Source: Clostridium sp. chh4-2 (GTDB taxonomy: Bacteria > Bacillota > Clostridia > Lachnospirales > Lachnospiraceae). Taken from it: a stretch of DNA of 46,214 nucleotides. Below the pieces are notes generated by a model. The model was not told where the DNA came from, searched no databases, and was given only the letters and a program-made list of their open reading frames with translations. The DNA is taken from positions 1 to 46,214 of the forward strand of contig NZ_PKUU01000035.1 of assembly GCF_002899675.1 (NCBI RefSeq), given 5' to 3'. The position numbers and the translations under genes were made by a program. Within the stretch, counting starts at the first letter, position 1, and the number at the start of each line of letters is the position of its first letter. Shown here one piece after another: positions 26,131-34,950 of the stretch.

Positions 26131-26634
26131 ATGGATAAAGGTATGGTTCAGGTTATTTGCGGCGAAGGCATAGGAAAGACTTCTCTGGCCGTAGGCAAGG
26201 GAATCGGCGCATTAATCCGACAGAAAACAGTTATTATGATTCAATTCCTGAAAGGCAACCAGGAAGCCGAGGGATTGGAGACATTAAAGCAGTTGGAGCC
26301 TGATATGAAGATATTCCGGTTTGAAAAATCATCCACTTTTTTTGAAAATCTTTCCGAAGAAGAAAAAGCGGAAGAGAGGATGAACATCCGCAACGGCCTT
26401 AATTTTGCTAAAAAGGTGTTGATGACCGGGGAATGTGATCTGCTTATATTAGATGAAGTGTTGGGAGCATTGGATCAGAAGATTATAACGGAAGAAGAAG
26501 TGAAAACGCTTTTAACCACGCGGGACGAAGAGATGGATTTAATTTTGACCGGAAAGGTGTTTCCGGATGATTTAAAACCGTACGTTGATTTGATTTCACA
26601 GATTAGCAATGTTAAAGTTGACAATCAGCGTTAA
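26131..26634 (+). CDS. CobO/BtuR-like P-loop ATPase (cob(I)alamin adenosyltransferase family)
   Basis: A 167-aa protein of the CobA/CobO family. It has a P-loop GEGIGKTS (canonical GNGKGKTT, so the inner Lys is Ile), then IMIQFLKGNQEAEG, and LLILDEVLGALD matching the family's LDE motif. The C-terminus ends with the LTGKVFPDDL region. Typical members adenosylate corrinoids. No cobalamin genes are nearby, and the P-loop change and short length make substrate uncertain. The dapA promoter overlaps its last codons. Confidence 0.82.
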   Translation: MDKGMVQVICGEGIGKTSLAVGKGIGALIRQKTVIMIQFLKGNQEAEGLETLKQLEPDMKIFRFEKSSTFFENLSEEEKAEERMNIRNGLNFAKKVLMTGECDLLILDEVLGALDQKIITEEEVKTLLTTRDEEMDLILTGKVFPDDLKPYVDLISQISNVKVDNQR

Positions 26635-26646
26635 TAATGTTAGTAT
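26618..26646 (+). promoter_or_regulatory. Sigma-A promoter for the dapA riboswitch transcript
   Basis: -35 TTGACA (26618-26623), 17-bp spacer, -10 TAGTAT (26641-26646). The -35 lies inside the end of the CobO-like gene. The predicted start just precedes the riboswitch. Confidence 0.8.
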
Positions 26647-26660
26647 GAATCATATATAAA

Positions 26661-26832
26661 TGAAGTAGAGGTTGCGTTAATCATCAGTAACCTGTCCGAT
26701 GCGTCAGGCCGCATGAGAAGACAGGCAAAAGGGTGCGACGCCGAAGGAAGATATGATGTCTGAGCATATCCTTCTGGGCATGTGATGAAGAATCATATGA
26801 CTGTCATCCGAGAGGATGGGGAGCTACTGAAG
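26661..26832 (+). ncRNA. Lysine riboswitch (L box) controlling dapA
   Basis: The leader carries the conserved L-box blocks: AGTAGAGGTTGCG at the 5' side, AAAGGGTGCGACGCCGAAGG, TCTGGGCATG, ATGACTGTCATCCGAGAGGA, and GGGGAGCTACT at the 3' side. The P1 stem is formed by AGTAG (26664-26668) and CTACT (26824-26828). Lysine binding is expected to favour the terminator at 26860-26890 and switch off the lysine/diaminopimelate genes dapA-dapB. Confidence 0.93.
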
Positions 26833-26859
26833 GATGAATTATTGCGAACATTCAAACTT

Positions 26860-26890
26860 AGAGCTGGCCCATTGGCCGGCTCTTTTTTTA
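26860..26890 (+). terminator. Riboswitch expression-platform terminator
   Basis: Stem GAGCTGGCC / GGCCGGCTC (one wobble pair) followed by seven T residues, immediately before the dapA ribosome binding site CAAGGAGG. Confidence 0.9.
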
Positions 26891-26906
26891 CAAGGAGGAA
26901 AAAATA

Positions 26907-27794
26907 ATGGCAATATTTGAAGGAGCAGGTGTAGCGCTTATTACACCCTTTACACAAACTGGAGAAGTAAATTACGAGAAACTGGAAGAACTCATTGAGG
27001 AACAGATTGCGGGCGGAACAGACAGCATTATTGCCTGCGGAACCACAGGCGAATCCTCCACCATGACACATGAGGAGCATTTAAATGTAATCCGTTTCAT
27101 ATGCGACAAGGTTAATAAAAGAATACCGGTAGTTGCAGGAACTGGCTCCAATTCCACGGCCGAGGCGATTTATATGTCGAAAGAAGCGGAAAAGGCAGGC
27201 GCTGACGGACTTTTGATCGTGACTCCTTATTATAATAAGGCAACGCAGAACGGTCTGATCGCTCATTATACAGCGATTGCCAATGCAGTTACAATACCGA
27301 TTATTCTGTACCATATTCCAGGAAGAACCGGCGTTACCATGACTCCCCAGACCATAGTTACCTTGTGCAGGGATGTTGAGAACATCGTGGGAGTTAAGGA
27401 AGCCAGCGGAAACTTTTCAGCCATCGCAACTATGATGAACCTGGCCGACGGATGTGTGGATGTATATTCCGGCAATGATGATCAGATCGTTCCTCTTTTA
27501 GCGCTGGGCGGCAAGGGAGTTATTTCCGTATTATCCAATGTGGCTCCAAGACAGACTCATGATATCTGCGCATCTTTCTTTGCAGGCGATGTAAAGAAGA
27601 GCATGGAGATGCAGCTGGAAGCAATTCCTTTGGTGAACGAATTATTTCGCGAAGTAAATCCAATTCCGGTAAAAGCTGCTATGAACCTGATGGGCAAAGA
27701 AGTTGGTTCCTTGAGACTTCCTCTGACAGAGATGGAAGCTCAGAATCAGGAAAAACTTGCAAAGGCTATGAAGGATTACGGTATTTTAGCATAA
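26907..27794 (+). CDS. dapA: 4-hydroxy-tetrahydrodipicolinate synthase
   Basis: Class I lyase of 295 aa that condenses pyruvate with aspartate semialdehyde, the first committed step of lysine and diaminopimelate synthesis. Key residues: T46/T47 in GTTGES, Y109, Y135, R140 in YHIPGRTG, and the Schiff-base lysine K164 in GVKEASGN. AAGGAGG precedes the ATG. It is controlled by the lysine riboswitch and followed by dapB 18 bp later. The length is typical. Confidence 0.97.
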   Translation: MAIFEGAGVALITPFTQTGEVNYEKLEELIEEQIAGGTDSIIACGTTGESSTMTHEEHLNVIRFICDKVNKRIPVVAGTGSNSTAEAIYMSKEAEKAGADGLLIVTPYYNKATQNGLIAHYTAIANAVTIPIILYHIPGRTGVTMTPQTIVTLCRDVENIVGVKEASGNFSAIATMMNLADGCVDVYSGNDDQIVPLLALGGKGVISVLSNVAPRQTHDICASFFAGDVKKSMEMQLEAIPLVNELFREVNPIPVKAAMNLMGKEVGSLRLPLTEMEAQNQEKLAKAMKDYGILA

Positions 27795-27812
27795 AAACTG
27801 GAGGCTTGCGGA

Positions 27813-28568
27813 ATGATAAAGATGATAATGCATGGCTGCAATGGGAAGATGGGGCAGGTGATTACCGGCCTTGTGGAATCAGAATCTGAGCTCACCATTG
27901 CCGCAGGAATTGATTTAAATGATACGGTACAGAATACTTACCCGGTTTTTAAAAGTCTTGACGAATGTACGGAAAAAGCCGACGTGATCGTGGATTTTGC
28001 CAACGCAAAGGCGGTGGACGCTCTTCTGGACTATTGTGAGAGAACAAAAACGCCGGTTGTCCTGTGTACCACAGGATTATCCCCGGAACAGCTGGAGCGG
28101 GTGAAACGCGTTTCTGAGACTGTGGCGGTGCTGCGGTCGGCCAATATGTCGTTGGGAGTGAACATGCTTCTTAAAATGGTTAAAGAGGCGGCCAGAACGC
28201 TGAGCACGGCAGGATTTGACATCGAGATTGTGGAGAAACACCATAATCAGAAGGTGGATGCGCCAAGCGGCACAGCCATCGCTTTGGCGGACTCTATTAA
28301 TGAAGAGATGGATCATGTGTTTACTTATAAGTATGACAGAAGCGCAGAACGCGTAAAAAGGGATAAAAAGGAAATCGGCATTACCTCTGTCCGCGGCGGT
28401 TCCATTGTGGGTGAACATGACATTATATTTGCAGGCCAGGACGAGGTGGTTACTTTCAGCCATACCGCATATTCGAAAGCCATATTTGCCAAAGGAGCTG
28501 TAGAAGCGGCCAAATACCTGGCGGGAAAAGAACCGGGGCTTTATGATATGGCCGATGTGATCGGCTGA
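27813..28568 (+). CDS. dapB: 4-hydroxy-tetrahydrodipicolinate reductase
   Basis: A 251-aa NAD(P)H-dependent reductase that acts on the DapA product. The N-terminal dinucleotide motif is HGCNGKMGQ. The catalytic/substrate segment EKHHNQKVDAPSGTA carries the family's two histidines, Lys and the DAPSGTA loop. It forms an operon with dapA under lysine control, feeding peptidoglycan and lysine supply. Confidence 0.96.
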   Translation: MIKMIMHGCNGKMGQVITGLVESESELTIAAGIDLNDTVQNTYPVFKSLDECTEKADVIVDFANAKAVDALLDYCERTKTPVVLCTTGLSPEQLERVKRVSETVAVLRSANMSLGVNMLLKMVKEAARTLSTAGFDIEIVEKHHNQKVDAPSGTAIALADSINEEMDHVFTYKYDRSAERVKRDKKEIGITSVRGGSIVGEHDIIFAGQDEVVTFSHTAYSKAIFAKGAVEAAKYLAGKEPGLYDMADVIG

Positions 28569-28677
28569 TAGATGGCCGGATTTACCATATTTTTAATTTA
28601 AAATGGCAATATGTTCCACTATAAAACATTCTCCTCAGACACATAATAAGTACAGAAAGAGAAAGGAGAATGCGATT

Positions 28678-28989
28678 ATGAAAAAAACCAGATTATATTT
28701 AGTTTTAGCGTTATTTACTTTAATGTTCGCGCTGACTGCCTGCAGTAACGGTAAAAATGATTCTACGAACCAATCCTCACAGGCAGCTACCGAATCGACG
28801 GGAAACACTTCAGCAGGAACCACCGAATCCATGACAACAGAAGAGGGAAGAATGGAATCTTCTTCTTCCGTAGACGAGAGCACAGGCGTAATCGATGGAT
28901 TGATTAATGATGTGGAGAATGGTGTTGATGATATGGTTGGAGACGGTACGGGTACAGGCCCTACCACAGAATCTACAACCGCACGTTAA
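28678..28989 (+). CDS. Small Ser/Thr/Glu-rich lipoprotein
   Basis: A 103-aa exported lipoprotein with a signal peptide and lipobox LTAC (Cys22). The remainder is low-complexity, rich in Thr, Ser, Glu and Asp, with no recognised domain. GAAAGGAG ahead of the ATG at 28678 sets the start; a longer upstream frame lacks a signal sequence. Followed by a hairpin terminator. Function unknown. Confidence 0.8.
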   Translation: MKKTRLYLVLALFTLMFALTACSNGKNDSTNQSSQAATESTGNTSAGTTESMTTEEGRMESSSSVDESTGVIDGLINDVENGVDDMVGDGTGTGPTTESTTAR

Positions 28990-28998
28990 GGTTTCTTA

Positions 28999-29040
28999 AA
29001 CTGGGACTGCAGAAAAAACGTCAGTCCCAGTTCTATTTCT
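28999..29040 (+). terminator. Terminator after the small lipoprotein gene
   Basis: Perfect 11-bp stem AACTGGGACTG / CAGTCCCAGTT followed by TCTATTTCT. Confidence 0.78.
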
Positions 29041-29103
29041 AAGTTCTTTTCATTCTGATTTCATTCCTATTAATAAAATTACATAAGGAGAGGGTTGCAT
29101 GGG

Positions 29104-29397
29104 GTGACATACCGCATAGGGAGCTTTTGGCGCAGGAAATCCTGGAGACGGAGGATGATTTCAGGACCTGATAAAAAGATCCTTAGAAAATGCTGTATCT
29201 GTATTCTGATTCTGGAGTCGGCTGTATTGGCCGGACATTTGAAACAGTTTCCTATATCAGTCACAAAGACGGAAGAACAGGTGCTGATCGAACAGGTGAC
29301 AAAAGAGTTCGATGCGGGAGAGGAAAAAACAGTGTATGGTATACAGATTCTGATTAAGGAAGGCGAAATCCGCTTTTACCGGACACTCATTAAATAA
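29104..29397 (+). CDS. Small membrane-anchored hypothetical protein
   Basis: A 97-aa basic protein with one hydrophobic segment (CCICILILESAVLAGHL) and a charged C-terminal part. No family is recognised. The GTG at 29104 fits the AAGGAGAGG (29085-29093) better than the TTG at 29095, which sits almost on it. The frame is open between two intergenic regions and has a good ribosome binding site, so it is probably real. Confidence 0.55.
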   Translation: MTYRIGSFWRRKSWRRRMISGPDKKILRKCCICILILESAVLAGHLKQFPISVTKTEEQVLIEQVTKEFDAGEEKTVYGIQILIKEGEIRFYRTLIK

Positions 29398-29414
29398 TCT
29401 AATAAAAGAAGCTA

Positions 29415-29443
29415 TTGCAATTGGATTGCTGATGTATTATAAT
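29415..29443 (+). promoter_or_regulatory. Sigma-A promoter for purCFB
   Basis: -35 TTGCAA (29415-29420), 17-bp spacer, -10 TATAAT (29438-29443). No purine riboswitch was recognised in the 70-nt leader. Confidence 0.8.
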
Positions 29444-29512
29444 TTCTACTGAAATAGTGTTCTTTTATATCTAAAACTTATAAATTAAAAAGAAAAGGAT
29501 AGGTGCTTACTC

Positions 29513-30220
29513 ATGGAAAAGAAAGAGTTACTGTACGAAGGAAAAGCAAAAAAAGTTTATACTACGGAAGATCCGGACGTTTTAATCGTATCATATAAAG
29601 ATGACGCTACAGCATTTGACGGGCTGAAAAAAGGAACGATCGTAGGAAAAGGCGCTATTAACAACCGTATGACAAACCACATCTTCAAAAAATTGGAGGA
29701 AAAAGGTGTACCTACCCATTTGGTTGAAGAGTTAAATGACAGAGAAACAGCCGTTAAGAAAGTGGAGATTGTTCCTCTTGAAGTTATAATCAGAAACTTT
29801 TCCGCAGGAAGCTTTGCTAAGAAGCTGGGCATGGAAGAGGGAATTAAATTATTACAGCCGACACTGGAATTCAGCTATAAAAATGATGATCTGCACGATC
29901 CATTTATCAACGATTACTACGCTCTTGCGCTGGGACTGGCTACCCAGGAAGAGATTGACGTTATCTGCAAATATGCATTTACGGTAAATGAAGTGATGCA
30001 GGAATATTTCGGAAGCCTTGGAATCGATTTAATCGACTTTAAGATCGAATTCGGCAGATATCACGGACAGATCATCCTCGCAGATGAAGTTTCACCGGAT
30101 ACCTGCAGACTTTGGGATAAAGAAACCCACGAAAAACTTGATAAGGACCGTTTCAGACGTGACCTTGGCAATGTAGAGGATGCTTATCAGGAAGTATTCA
30201 GACGTTTAGGCATTCAGTAA
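29513..30220 (+). CDS. purC: SAICAR synthase (phosphoribosylaminoimidazole-succinocarboxamide synthase)
   Basis: A 235-aa enzyme that joins CAIR and aspartate in de novo purine synthesis. Signatures: ELLYEGKAKKVY at the N-terminus, SYKDDATAFDGLKKG, and the VEIVPLEVIIRN and LIDFKIEFG blocks. First gene of purC-purF-purB, 22 bp before purF. Length typical, no anomalies. Confidence 0.97.
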   Translation: MEKKELLYEGKAKKVYTTEDPDVLIVSYKDDATAFDGLKKGTIVGKGAINNRMTNHIFKKLEEKGVPTHLVEELNDRETAVKKVEIVPLEVIIRNFSAGSFAKKLGMEEGIKLLQPTLEFSYKNDDLHDPFINDYYALALGLATQEEIDVICKYAFTVNEVMQEYFGSLGIDLIDFKIEFGRYHGQIILADEVSPDTCRLWDKETHEKLDKDRFRRDLGNVEDAYQEVFRRLGIQ

Positions 30221-30242
30221 TCAGAGAAAGGTATATGCATTC

Positions 30243-31685
30243 ATGAACGACTATGTAGAATATATAAATCCGGATGAAGTGCATGAGGAGTGCGGCGTCT
30301 TTGGCATGTATGATTTTGACGGCAATGAAGTGGCCTCAGAAATTTATTACGGCCTGTTTGCCCTCCAGCACAGAGGACAGGAAAGCTGTGGTATTGCAGT
30401 CAGCGATACGGAAGGACCTAAGGGAAAAGTCTATACCCATAAGGGGATGGGGCTTTGCAACGAAGTGTTTACTCCGGAGATATTAGAAGGGCTTCATGGC
30501 AACATCGGTGTCGGACATGTGCGCTACTCCACAGCGGGGAGCAGCACCCGTGAAAATGCACAGCCGCTGGTACTTAACTATGTAAAGGGAACGCTGGCAC
30601 TGGCCCATAATGGTAATCTTGTCAATGCGCCTGAACTCAGACGGGAACTGGAATATACAGGAGCTATTTTCCAGACCACCATCGATTCGGAAGTAATTGC
30701 ATACCATATCGCTCGTGAGCGTATCAATACGCCGAATGTTGAAACAGCCGTCGCCAATGCGATGAAGAAGATAAAGGGCGCTTACGCCTTAGTCATCATG
30801 AGCCCGAGAAAATTAATCGGTGCCCGTGATCCTTTTGGATTCAAGCCTTTATGCATCGGAAAAAAGGACAACGCCTATATTCTGGTGTCTGAAAGCTGCG
30901 CTCTCGATACGATTGACGCTGAATTTGTCCGGGACGTGCTTCCGGGAGAGATCGTATCGATTACCAAAGACGGAATCAAATCGGACACTTCCATGTGCCT
31001 GAAAGATAAGAGCAAAGAGGCGAGATGTATTTTTGAATATATCTATTTTGCAAGACCGGACAGCGTATTTGACGGAGTCAGCATTTACCATTCCAGAATT
31101 CACGCAGGACGCTGCTTAGCCATCGATTCTCCTGTGGAGGCCGATCTGGTTGTAGGCGTTCCGGAATCGGGCAATGCGGCCGCTTTAGGATATTCCATGG
31201 AGTCAGGCATTCCTTATGGAACCGCTTTTGTAAAGAACTCCTATGTGGGAAGAACCTTTATTAAGCCGAAGCAGAGCAGCAGAGTTTCCAGCGTTAAGGT
31301 AAAGCTGAATGTGCTGAAAGAGGCAGTGGCCGGCAAACGTGTGGTCATGATCGATGATTCCATCGTCCGCGGTACCACCAGCGCCCTGATTGTAAACATG
31401 CTTAGGGAAGCGGGAGCCAAAGAGGTACACGTGAGAATCAGCGCGCCTCCATTTTTACATCCTTGTTATTTTGGAACTGATATTCCTTCGGAAGACCAGC
31501 TCATTGCACATAATAAAAGTATTGAAGATATCCGCCGTATCCTGACTGCAGATTCTTTATCCTATCTGCGCATGGAACGTCTGGCGGAGATGGCTGAGGG
31601 GCTGCCGATCTGTACGGCCTGCTTCAGCGGTGATTATCCGATCGCACCGCCTACGGAAGATATCCGTGGGGAATTTGCAGAATAG
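30243..31685 (+). CDS. purF: Amidophosphoribosyltransferase
   Basis: A 480-aa enzyme for the first committed purine step: PRPP plus glutamine to phosphoribosylamine. A 16-residue propeptide precedes the catalytic Cys17 in EECGVFGMY (N-terminal nucleophile glutaminase). The PRPP loop MIDDSIVRGTTS and the GVPESGN segment mark the phosphoribosyltransferase domain. C-terminal cysteines (CTACFSGDYP) with upstream ones fit the Fe-S cluster type found in Bacillus. Middle gene of the purCFB operon. Confidence 0.97.
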   Translation: MNDYVEYINPDEVHEECGVFGMYDFDGNEVASEIYYGLFALQHRGQESCGIAVSDTEGPKGKVYTHKGMGLCNEVFTPEILEGLHGNIGVGHVRYSTAGSSTRENAQPLVLNYVKGTLALAHNGNLVNAPELRRELEYTGAIFQTTIDSEVIAYHIARERINTPNVETAVANAMKKIKGAYALVIMSPRKLIGARDPFGFKPLCIGKKDNAYILVSESCALDTIDAEFVRDVLPGEIVSITKDGIKSDTSMCLKDKSKEARCIFEYIYFARPDSVFDGVSIYHSRIHAGRCLAIDSPVEADLVVGVPESGNAAALGYSMESGIPYGTAFVKNSYVGRTFIKPKQSSRVSSVKVKLNVLKEAVAGKRVVMIDDSIVRGTTSALIVNMLREAGAKEVHVRISAPPFLHPCYFGTDIPSEDQLIAHNKSIEDIRRILTADSLSYLRMERLAEMAEGLPICTACFSGDYPIAPPTEDIRGEFAE

Positions 31686-31711
31686 TTTATAGAAGAATGA
31701 GGAGATTTTGA

Positions 31712-33142
31712 ATGTACGATAAATACCAAAGTCCGTTATCTGAACGCTATGCCAGCAAAGAGATGCAGTATATCTTTTCTCCGGACAAGAAATTTAAAAC
31801 CTGGAGAAAGCTGTGGATTGCCCTGGCTGAGACTGAAAAGGAACTGGGACTGAATATTACACAAGAGCAGATTGAAGAATTAAAAGCCCATGCGGAAGAG
31901 ATCAATTACGATGTGGCAAAGGAACGGGAAAAACTGGTCCGCCATGATGTAATGTCTCATGTATACGCCTATGGACAGCAGTGTCCCAAGGCAAAGGGAA
32001 TCATTCATCTGGGAGCAACTTCCTGCTACGTAGGCGACAATACGGACATCATTATCATGACAGAGGCCCTGAAGCTGGTCCGCAATAAGCTGATCAATGT
32101 TATGGCGGAGCTGGCTAAATTCGCAGACAGCTATAAGAATCTTCCGACTCTGGCGTTCACCCATTTTCAGCCGGCCCAGCCAACTACGGTTGGTAAGAGG
32201 GCGACGCTCTGGCTTCAGGAACTGAACCTGGATTTAGAGGATCTGGATCATGTGCTCAGCACCATGAAGCTGCTGGGGTCAAAAGGTACCACCGGCACAC
32301 AGGCCAGCTTTTTGGAACTGTTTGACGGAAACCACGAATTGTGCCGCAAGGCAGACCAGCTGATCGCAGAGAAGATGGGATTTGACAGCTGTTATCCTGT
32401 TTCCGGACAGACTTATTCCAGAAAAGTGGATACCAGAGTATTGAACGTGCTGGCAGGAATTGCCCAGAGCGCCCATAAATTCTCCAACGATATCCGCCTT
32501 CTTCAGCATCTGAAAGAAGTGGAAGAACCATTTGAAAAGAACCAGATCGGTTCTTCGGCGATGGCATATAAGAGAAACCCTATGAGAAGTGAGAGAATCG
32601 CCTCCCTGTCCAATTATGTGATGGCCGATGTGATGAACCCAATGCTGGTATCTTCTACCCAGTGGTTTGAGAGAACCCTGGATGATTCCGCCAACAAACG
32701 TCTCAGCGTTCCGGAAGGTTTCCTGGCTATTGACGGTATTTTAGATCTTTATTTAAATGTTGTGGACGGCCTTGTGGTCTATCCGAAAGTAATTGAAAAG
32801 CGTCTGATGGCAGAGCTTCCGTTTATGGCGACCGAAAACATCATGATGGATGCGGTAAAAGCAGGCGGAGACCGTCAGGAACTTCATGAGAAGATCCGCA
32901 CCTTATCCATGGAAGCGGGCAAAAATGTGAAGGAAAAAGGCCTGGACAACAACCTTTTGGAACTGATCGCAGCAGACCCTGCGTTCGGCTTATCTCTGGA
33001 AGAACTGAAACAGACCATGGACCCATCCAAGTATGTGGGCCGCGCTCCGCAGCAGGTGGACGAATTCCTGAATGAAGTGATCCGCCCGATTCTGGACGAG
33101 AACAAAGCAATTTTAGGAATGACAGCAGAGATTAATGTATAA
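31712..33142 (+). CDS. purB: Adenylosuccinate lyase
   Basis: A 476-aa member of the fumarase/aspartase superfamily that cleaves SAICAR and adenylosuccinate. The signature SSAMAYKRNPMRSERI is intact, as are HLGATSCYVGDN and the TFGKR-like TTVGKRATLW block. It is 26 bp after purF and ends before terminator 33170-33235. It supplies both de novo IMP synthesis and the AMP branch with PurA. Confidence 0.96.
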   Translation: MYDKYQSPLSERYASKEMQYIFSPDKKFKTWRKLWIALAETEKELGLNITQEQIEELKAHAEEINYDVAKEREKLVRHDVMSHVYAYGQQCPKAKGIIHLGATSCYVGDNTDIIIMTEALKLVRNKLINVMAELAKFADSYKNLPTLAFTHFQPAQPTTVGKRATLWLQELNLDLEDLDHVLSTMKLLGSKGTTGTQASFLELFDGNHELCRKADQLIAEKMGFDSCYPVSGQTYSRKVDTRVLNVLAGIAQSAHKFSNDIRLLQHLKEVEEPFEKNQIGSSAMAYKRNPMRSERIASLSNYVMADVMNPMLVSSTQWFERTLDDSANKRLSVPEGFLAIDGILDLYLNVVDGLVVYPKVIEKRLMAELPFMATENIMMDAVKAGGDRQELHEKIRTLSMEAGKNVKEKGLDNNLLELIAADPAFGLSLEELKQTMDPSKYVGRAPQQVDEFLNEVIRPILDENKAILGMTAEINV

Positions 33143-33169
33143 ATAATTAAATTTTGACGCTTAATAAAT

Positions 33170-33235
33170 AGGAATTACGGCAGAAGAACCGGCTCAGATA
33201 AGGAGAGCTGCTTCTGACGTGGTTCCTGTTTTTTT
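33170..33235 (+). terminator. Terminator of the purCFB operon
   Basis: Base stem AGGAA...CAGAAG with CTTCTG...TTCCT, an inner branched loop, then G and seven T. Its T-tract forms the left flank of the MITE-like element. Confidence 0.72.
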
Positions 33236-33503
33236 GTTACAGTTAAGCCATCCGATGTCTGCGTCAGGTCCGGCAGTTTCCATGGCCTTTCCTGTGACTT
33301 TGCAGGGTATTAGCAATTCTTAACGCGCAGTATTTTTCGTTCAAGGGAAATGTCCACCTGTTTGAGCGTATGCGAGTTTGGGCATTTCCCTTGGTTTTTA
33401 GAAAAATTCTGCACGTTTAGAAGTGCTTATGCCCGAAACCGGAACAGGAAAGGCCATGGAAACTGCCGGACCTGACGCAGACATCGGATGGCTTAACTGT
33501 CAC
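33236..33503. mobile_element. MITE-like long hairpin element between purB and purA
   Basis: Terminal inverted repeats 33236-33295 and 33444-33503 match at 59 of 60 positions, starting GTTACAGTTAAGCC and ending GGCTTAACTGTCAC. The 148-bp interior is also an imperfect inverted repeat (CAAGGGAAATG...CATTTCCCTTG), so the whole 268 bp folds as one rod. GTTTTTTT flanks it on both sides (33228-33235, 33504-33511), like an 8-bp target duplication. It has no gene. The low complexity of that flank is a caveat. Confidence 0.72.
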
Positions 33504-33531
33504 GTTTTTTTCTATTTTATAAATATTTTTA

Positions 33532-33560
33532 TTGATTTTAGAGACTGATTCATATATACT
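33532..33560 (+). promoter_or_regulatory. Sigma-A promoter for purA
   Basis: -35 TTGATT (33532-33537), 17-bp spacer, -10 TATACT (33555-33560), 44 bp before purA. Confidence 0.78.
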
Positions 33561-33604
33561 GTATTCTGTTGTTAAAATTTAGTATCTTGTAGGAGGACAA
33601 ATGA

Positions 33605-34879
33605 ATGGTTAGAGCGATCGTTGGAGCCAACTGGGGAGACGAAGGAAAAGGTAAGATTACGGATATGCTTGCCAGAGAATCCGATATTATCATCAGATTC
33701 CAGGGGGGAAGTAATGCAGGACATACCATTATTAATAACTATGGAAAATTTGCGCTGCATCTGCTGCCATCCGGTGTTTTTTACAATCACACCACAAGCA
33801 TTATCGGTAATGGGGTAGCGCTGAACATACCATATTTAATCAATGAGATTAATTCACTGGTAGAGAGAGGCGTTCCAAAGCCAAAGATCCTTGTGTCTGA
33901 CCGCGCACAGATTTTGATGCCTTACCATGTGCTTCTCGACACATATGAGGAAGCCCGTCTTGCCGGTAAGTCATTTGGTTCTACGAAGTCAGGTATTGCG
34001 CCATTTTACTCAGATAAATATGCAAAAATAGGTTTCCAGGTCAGCGAATTGTTTGACGAGGAGACCTTAAAGGAAAAAGTGGAACGTGTCTGTGAACTGA
34101 AAAATGTTCTGTTTGAGCATTTATACCATCAGCCGCCGCTGAATCCGGACGAGTTATACGCCACATTACTGGAATACCGCGATATGATCGCACCATATGT
34201 ATGTGATGTTTCCGCCTATCTCCATGAAGCGATTAAAGAAGGAAAAGCAATCCTTTTGGAAGGCCAGTTAGGCTCTTTAAAAGATCCGGATCACGGAATT
34301 TACCCGATGGTAACTTCCTCCTCCACGCTGGCAGCTTACGGCGCTATCGGAGCCGGAATACCTCCGTATGAGATCAAACAGATCACTACCGTGGTAAAGG
34401 CTTACTCCAGCGCAGTGGGCGCAGGAGCATTTGTCAGTGAAATCTTCGGTGAGGAAGCGGATGAACTGAGACGCCGCGGCGGAGACGGCGGAGAATTCGG
34501 AGCCACCACAGGCCGCCCGAGACGTATGGGCTGGTTTGATGCCGTAGCTTCCCGCTATGGATGCCGTATTCAGGGTACAACGGAAGCCGTGCTCACCGTA
34601 TTGGATGTGCTGGGATACCTGGATGAACTTCCGGTATGCGTGGGATACGAGATCGACGGTAAGATAACCAGAGATTTTCCGACCACAGTACAGCTTGAAA
34701 AAGCAAAACCTGTTTACGAGGTGCTGCCGGGCTGGAAATGCGATATCCGCGGAATTAAGAAATATGAAGAACTGCCGGAGAATTGCAGAAAGTATATTGA
34801 GTTCATCGAAAAAGAGCTGGAAGTGCCGGTGACCATGGTATCCAATGGGCCGAATAGAGACGATATTATTTATAGATAA
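33605..34879 (+). CDS. purA: Adenylosuccinate synthetase
   Basis: A 424-aa GTP-dependent enzyme converting IMP and aspartate to adenylosuccinate. GANWGDEGKGK at 7-17 holds the catalytic Asp and P-loop-like motif; SNAGHTI holds the catalytic His. RRGGDGGEFGATTGRPRR and the NGPNRDD end are also seen. AGGAGG precedes the start, which overlaps an out-of-frame ATG. It has its own promoter and ends two bases before a perfect 64-bp palindrome. Confidence 0.97.
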   Translation: MVRAIVGANWGDEGKGKITDMLARESDIIIRFQGGSNAGHTIINNYGKFALHLLPSGVFYNHTTSIIGNGVALNIPYLINEINSLVERGVPKPKILVSDRAQILMPYHVLLDTYEEARLAGKSFGSTKSGIAPFYSDKYAKIGFQVSELFDEETLKEKVERVCELKNVLFEHLYHQPPLNPDELYATLLEYRDMIAPYVCDVSAYLHEAIKEGKAILLEGQLGSLKDPDHGIYPMVTSSSTLAAYGAIGAGIPPYEIKQITTVVKAYSSAVGAGAFVSEIFGEEADELRRRGGDGGEFGATTGRPRRMGWFDAVASRYGCRIQGTTEAVLTVLDVLGYLDELPVCVGYEIDGKITRDFPTTVQLEKAKPVYEVLPGWKCDIRGIKKYEELPENCRKYIEFIEKELEVPVTMVSNGPNRDDIIYR

Positions 34880-34880
34880 G

Positions 34881-34950
34881 CAGAGATTAAAGTAAAGGGT
34901 GAAGGCATTTTCGAAAATGCCTTCACCCTTTACTTTAATCTCTGTTTTTT
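34881..34950. terminator. Perfect 64-bp palindrome acting as bidirectional terminator; solo copy of the 43-bp repeat unit
   Basis: 34881-34944 is a perfect inverted repeat (32-bp arms, centre TTTTCGAAAA) followed by a T-run. It lies between convergent purA and the small membrane-protein gene, and provides the last codons and stop of the latter. Its sequence (GGGTGAAGGCATTTTC arm with TTTACTTTAAT linkers) is that of the repeat units inside the composite elements. Confidence 0.88.

Noticed and set aside
29398..29512. A purine riboswitch ahead of purC
   Set aside because: The leader is short and AT-rich, and the conserved purine aptamer segments were not found.
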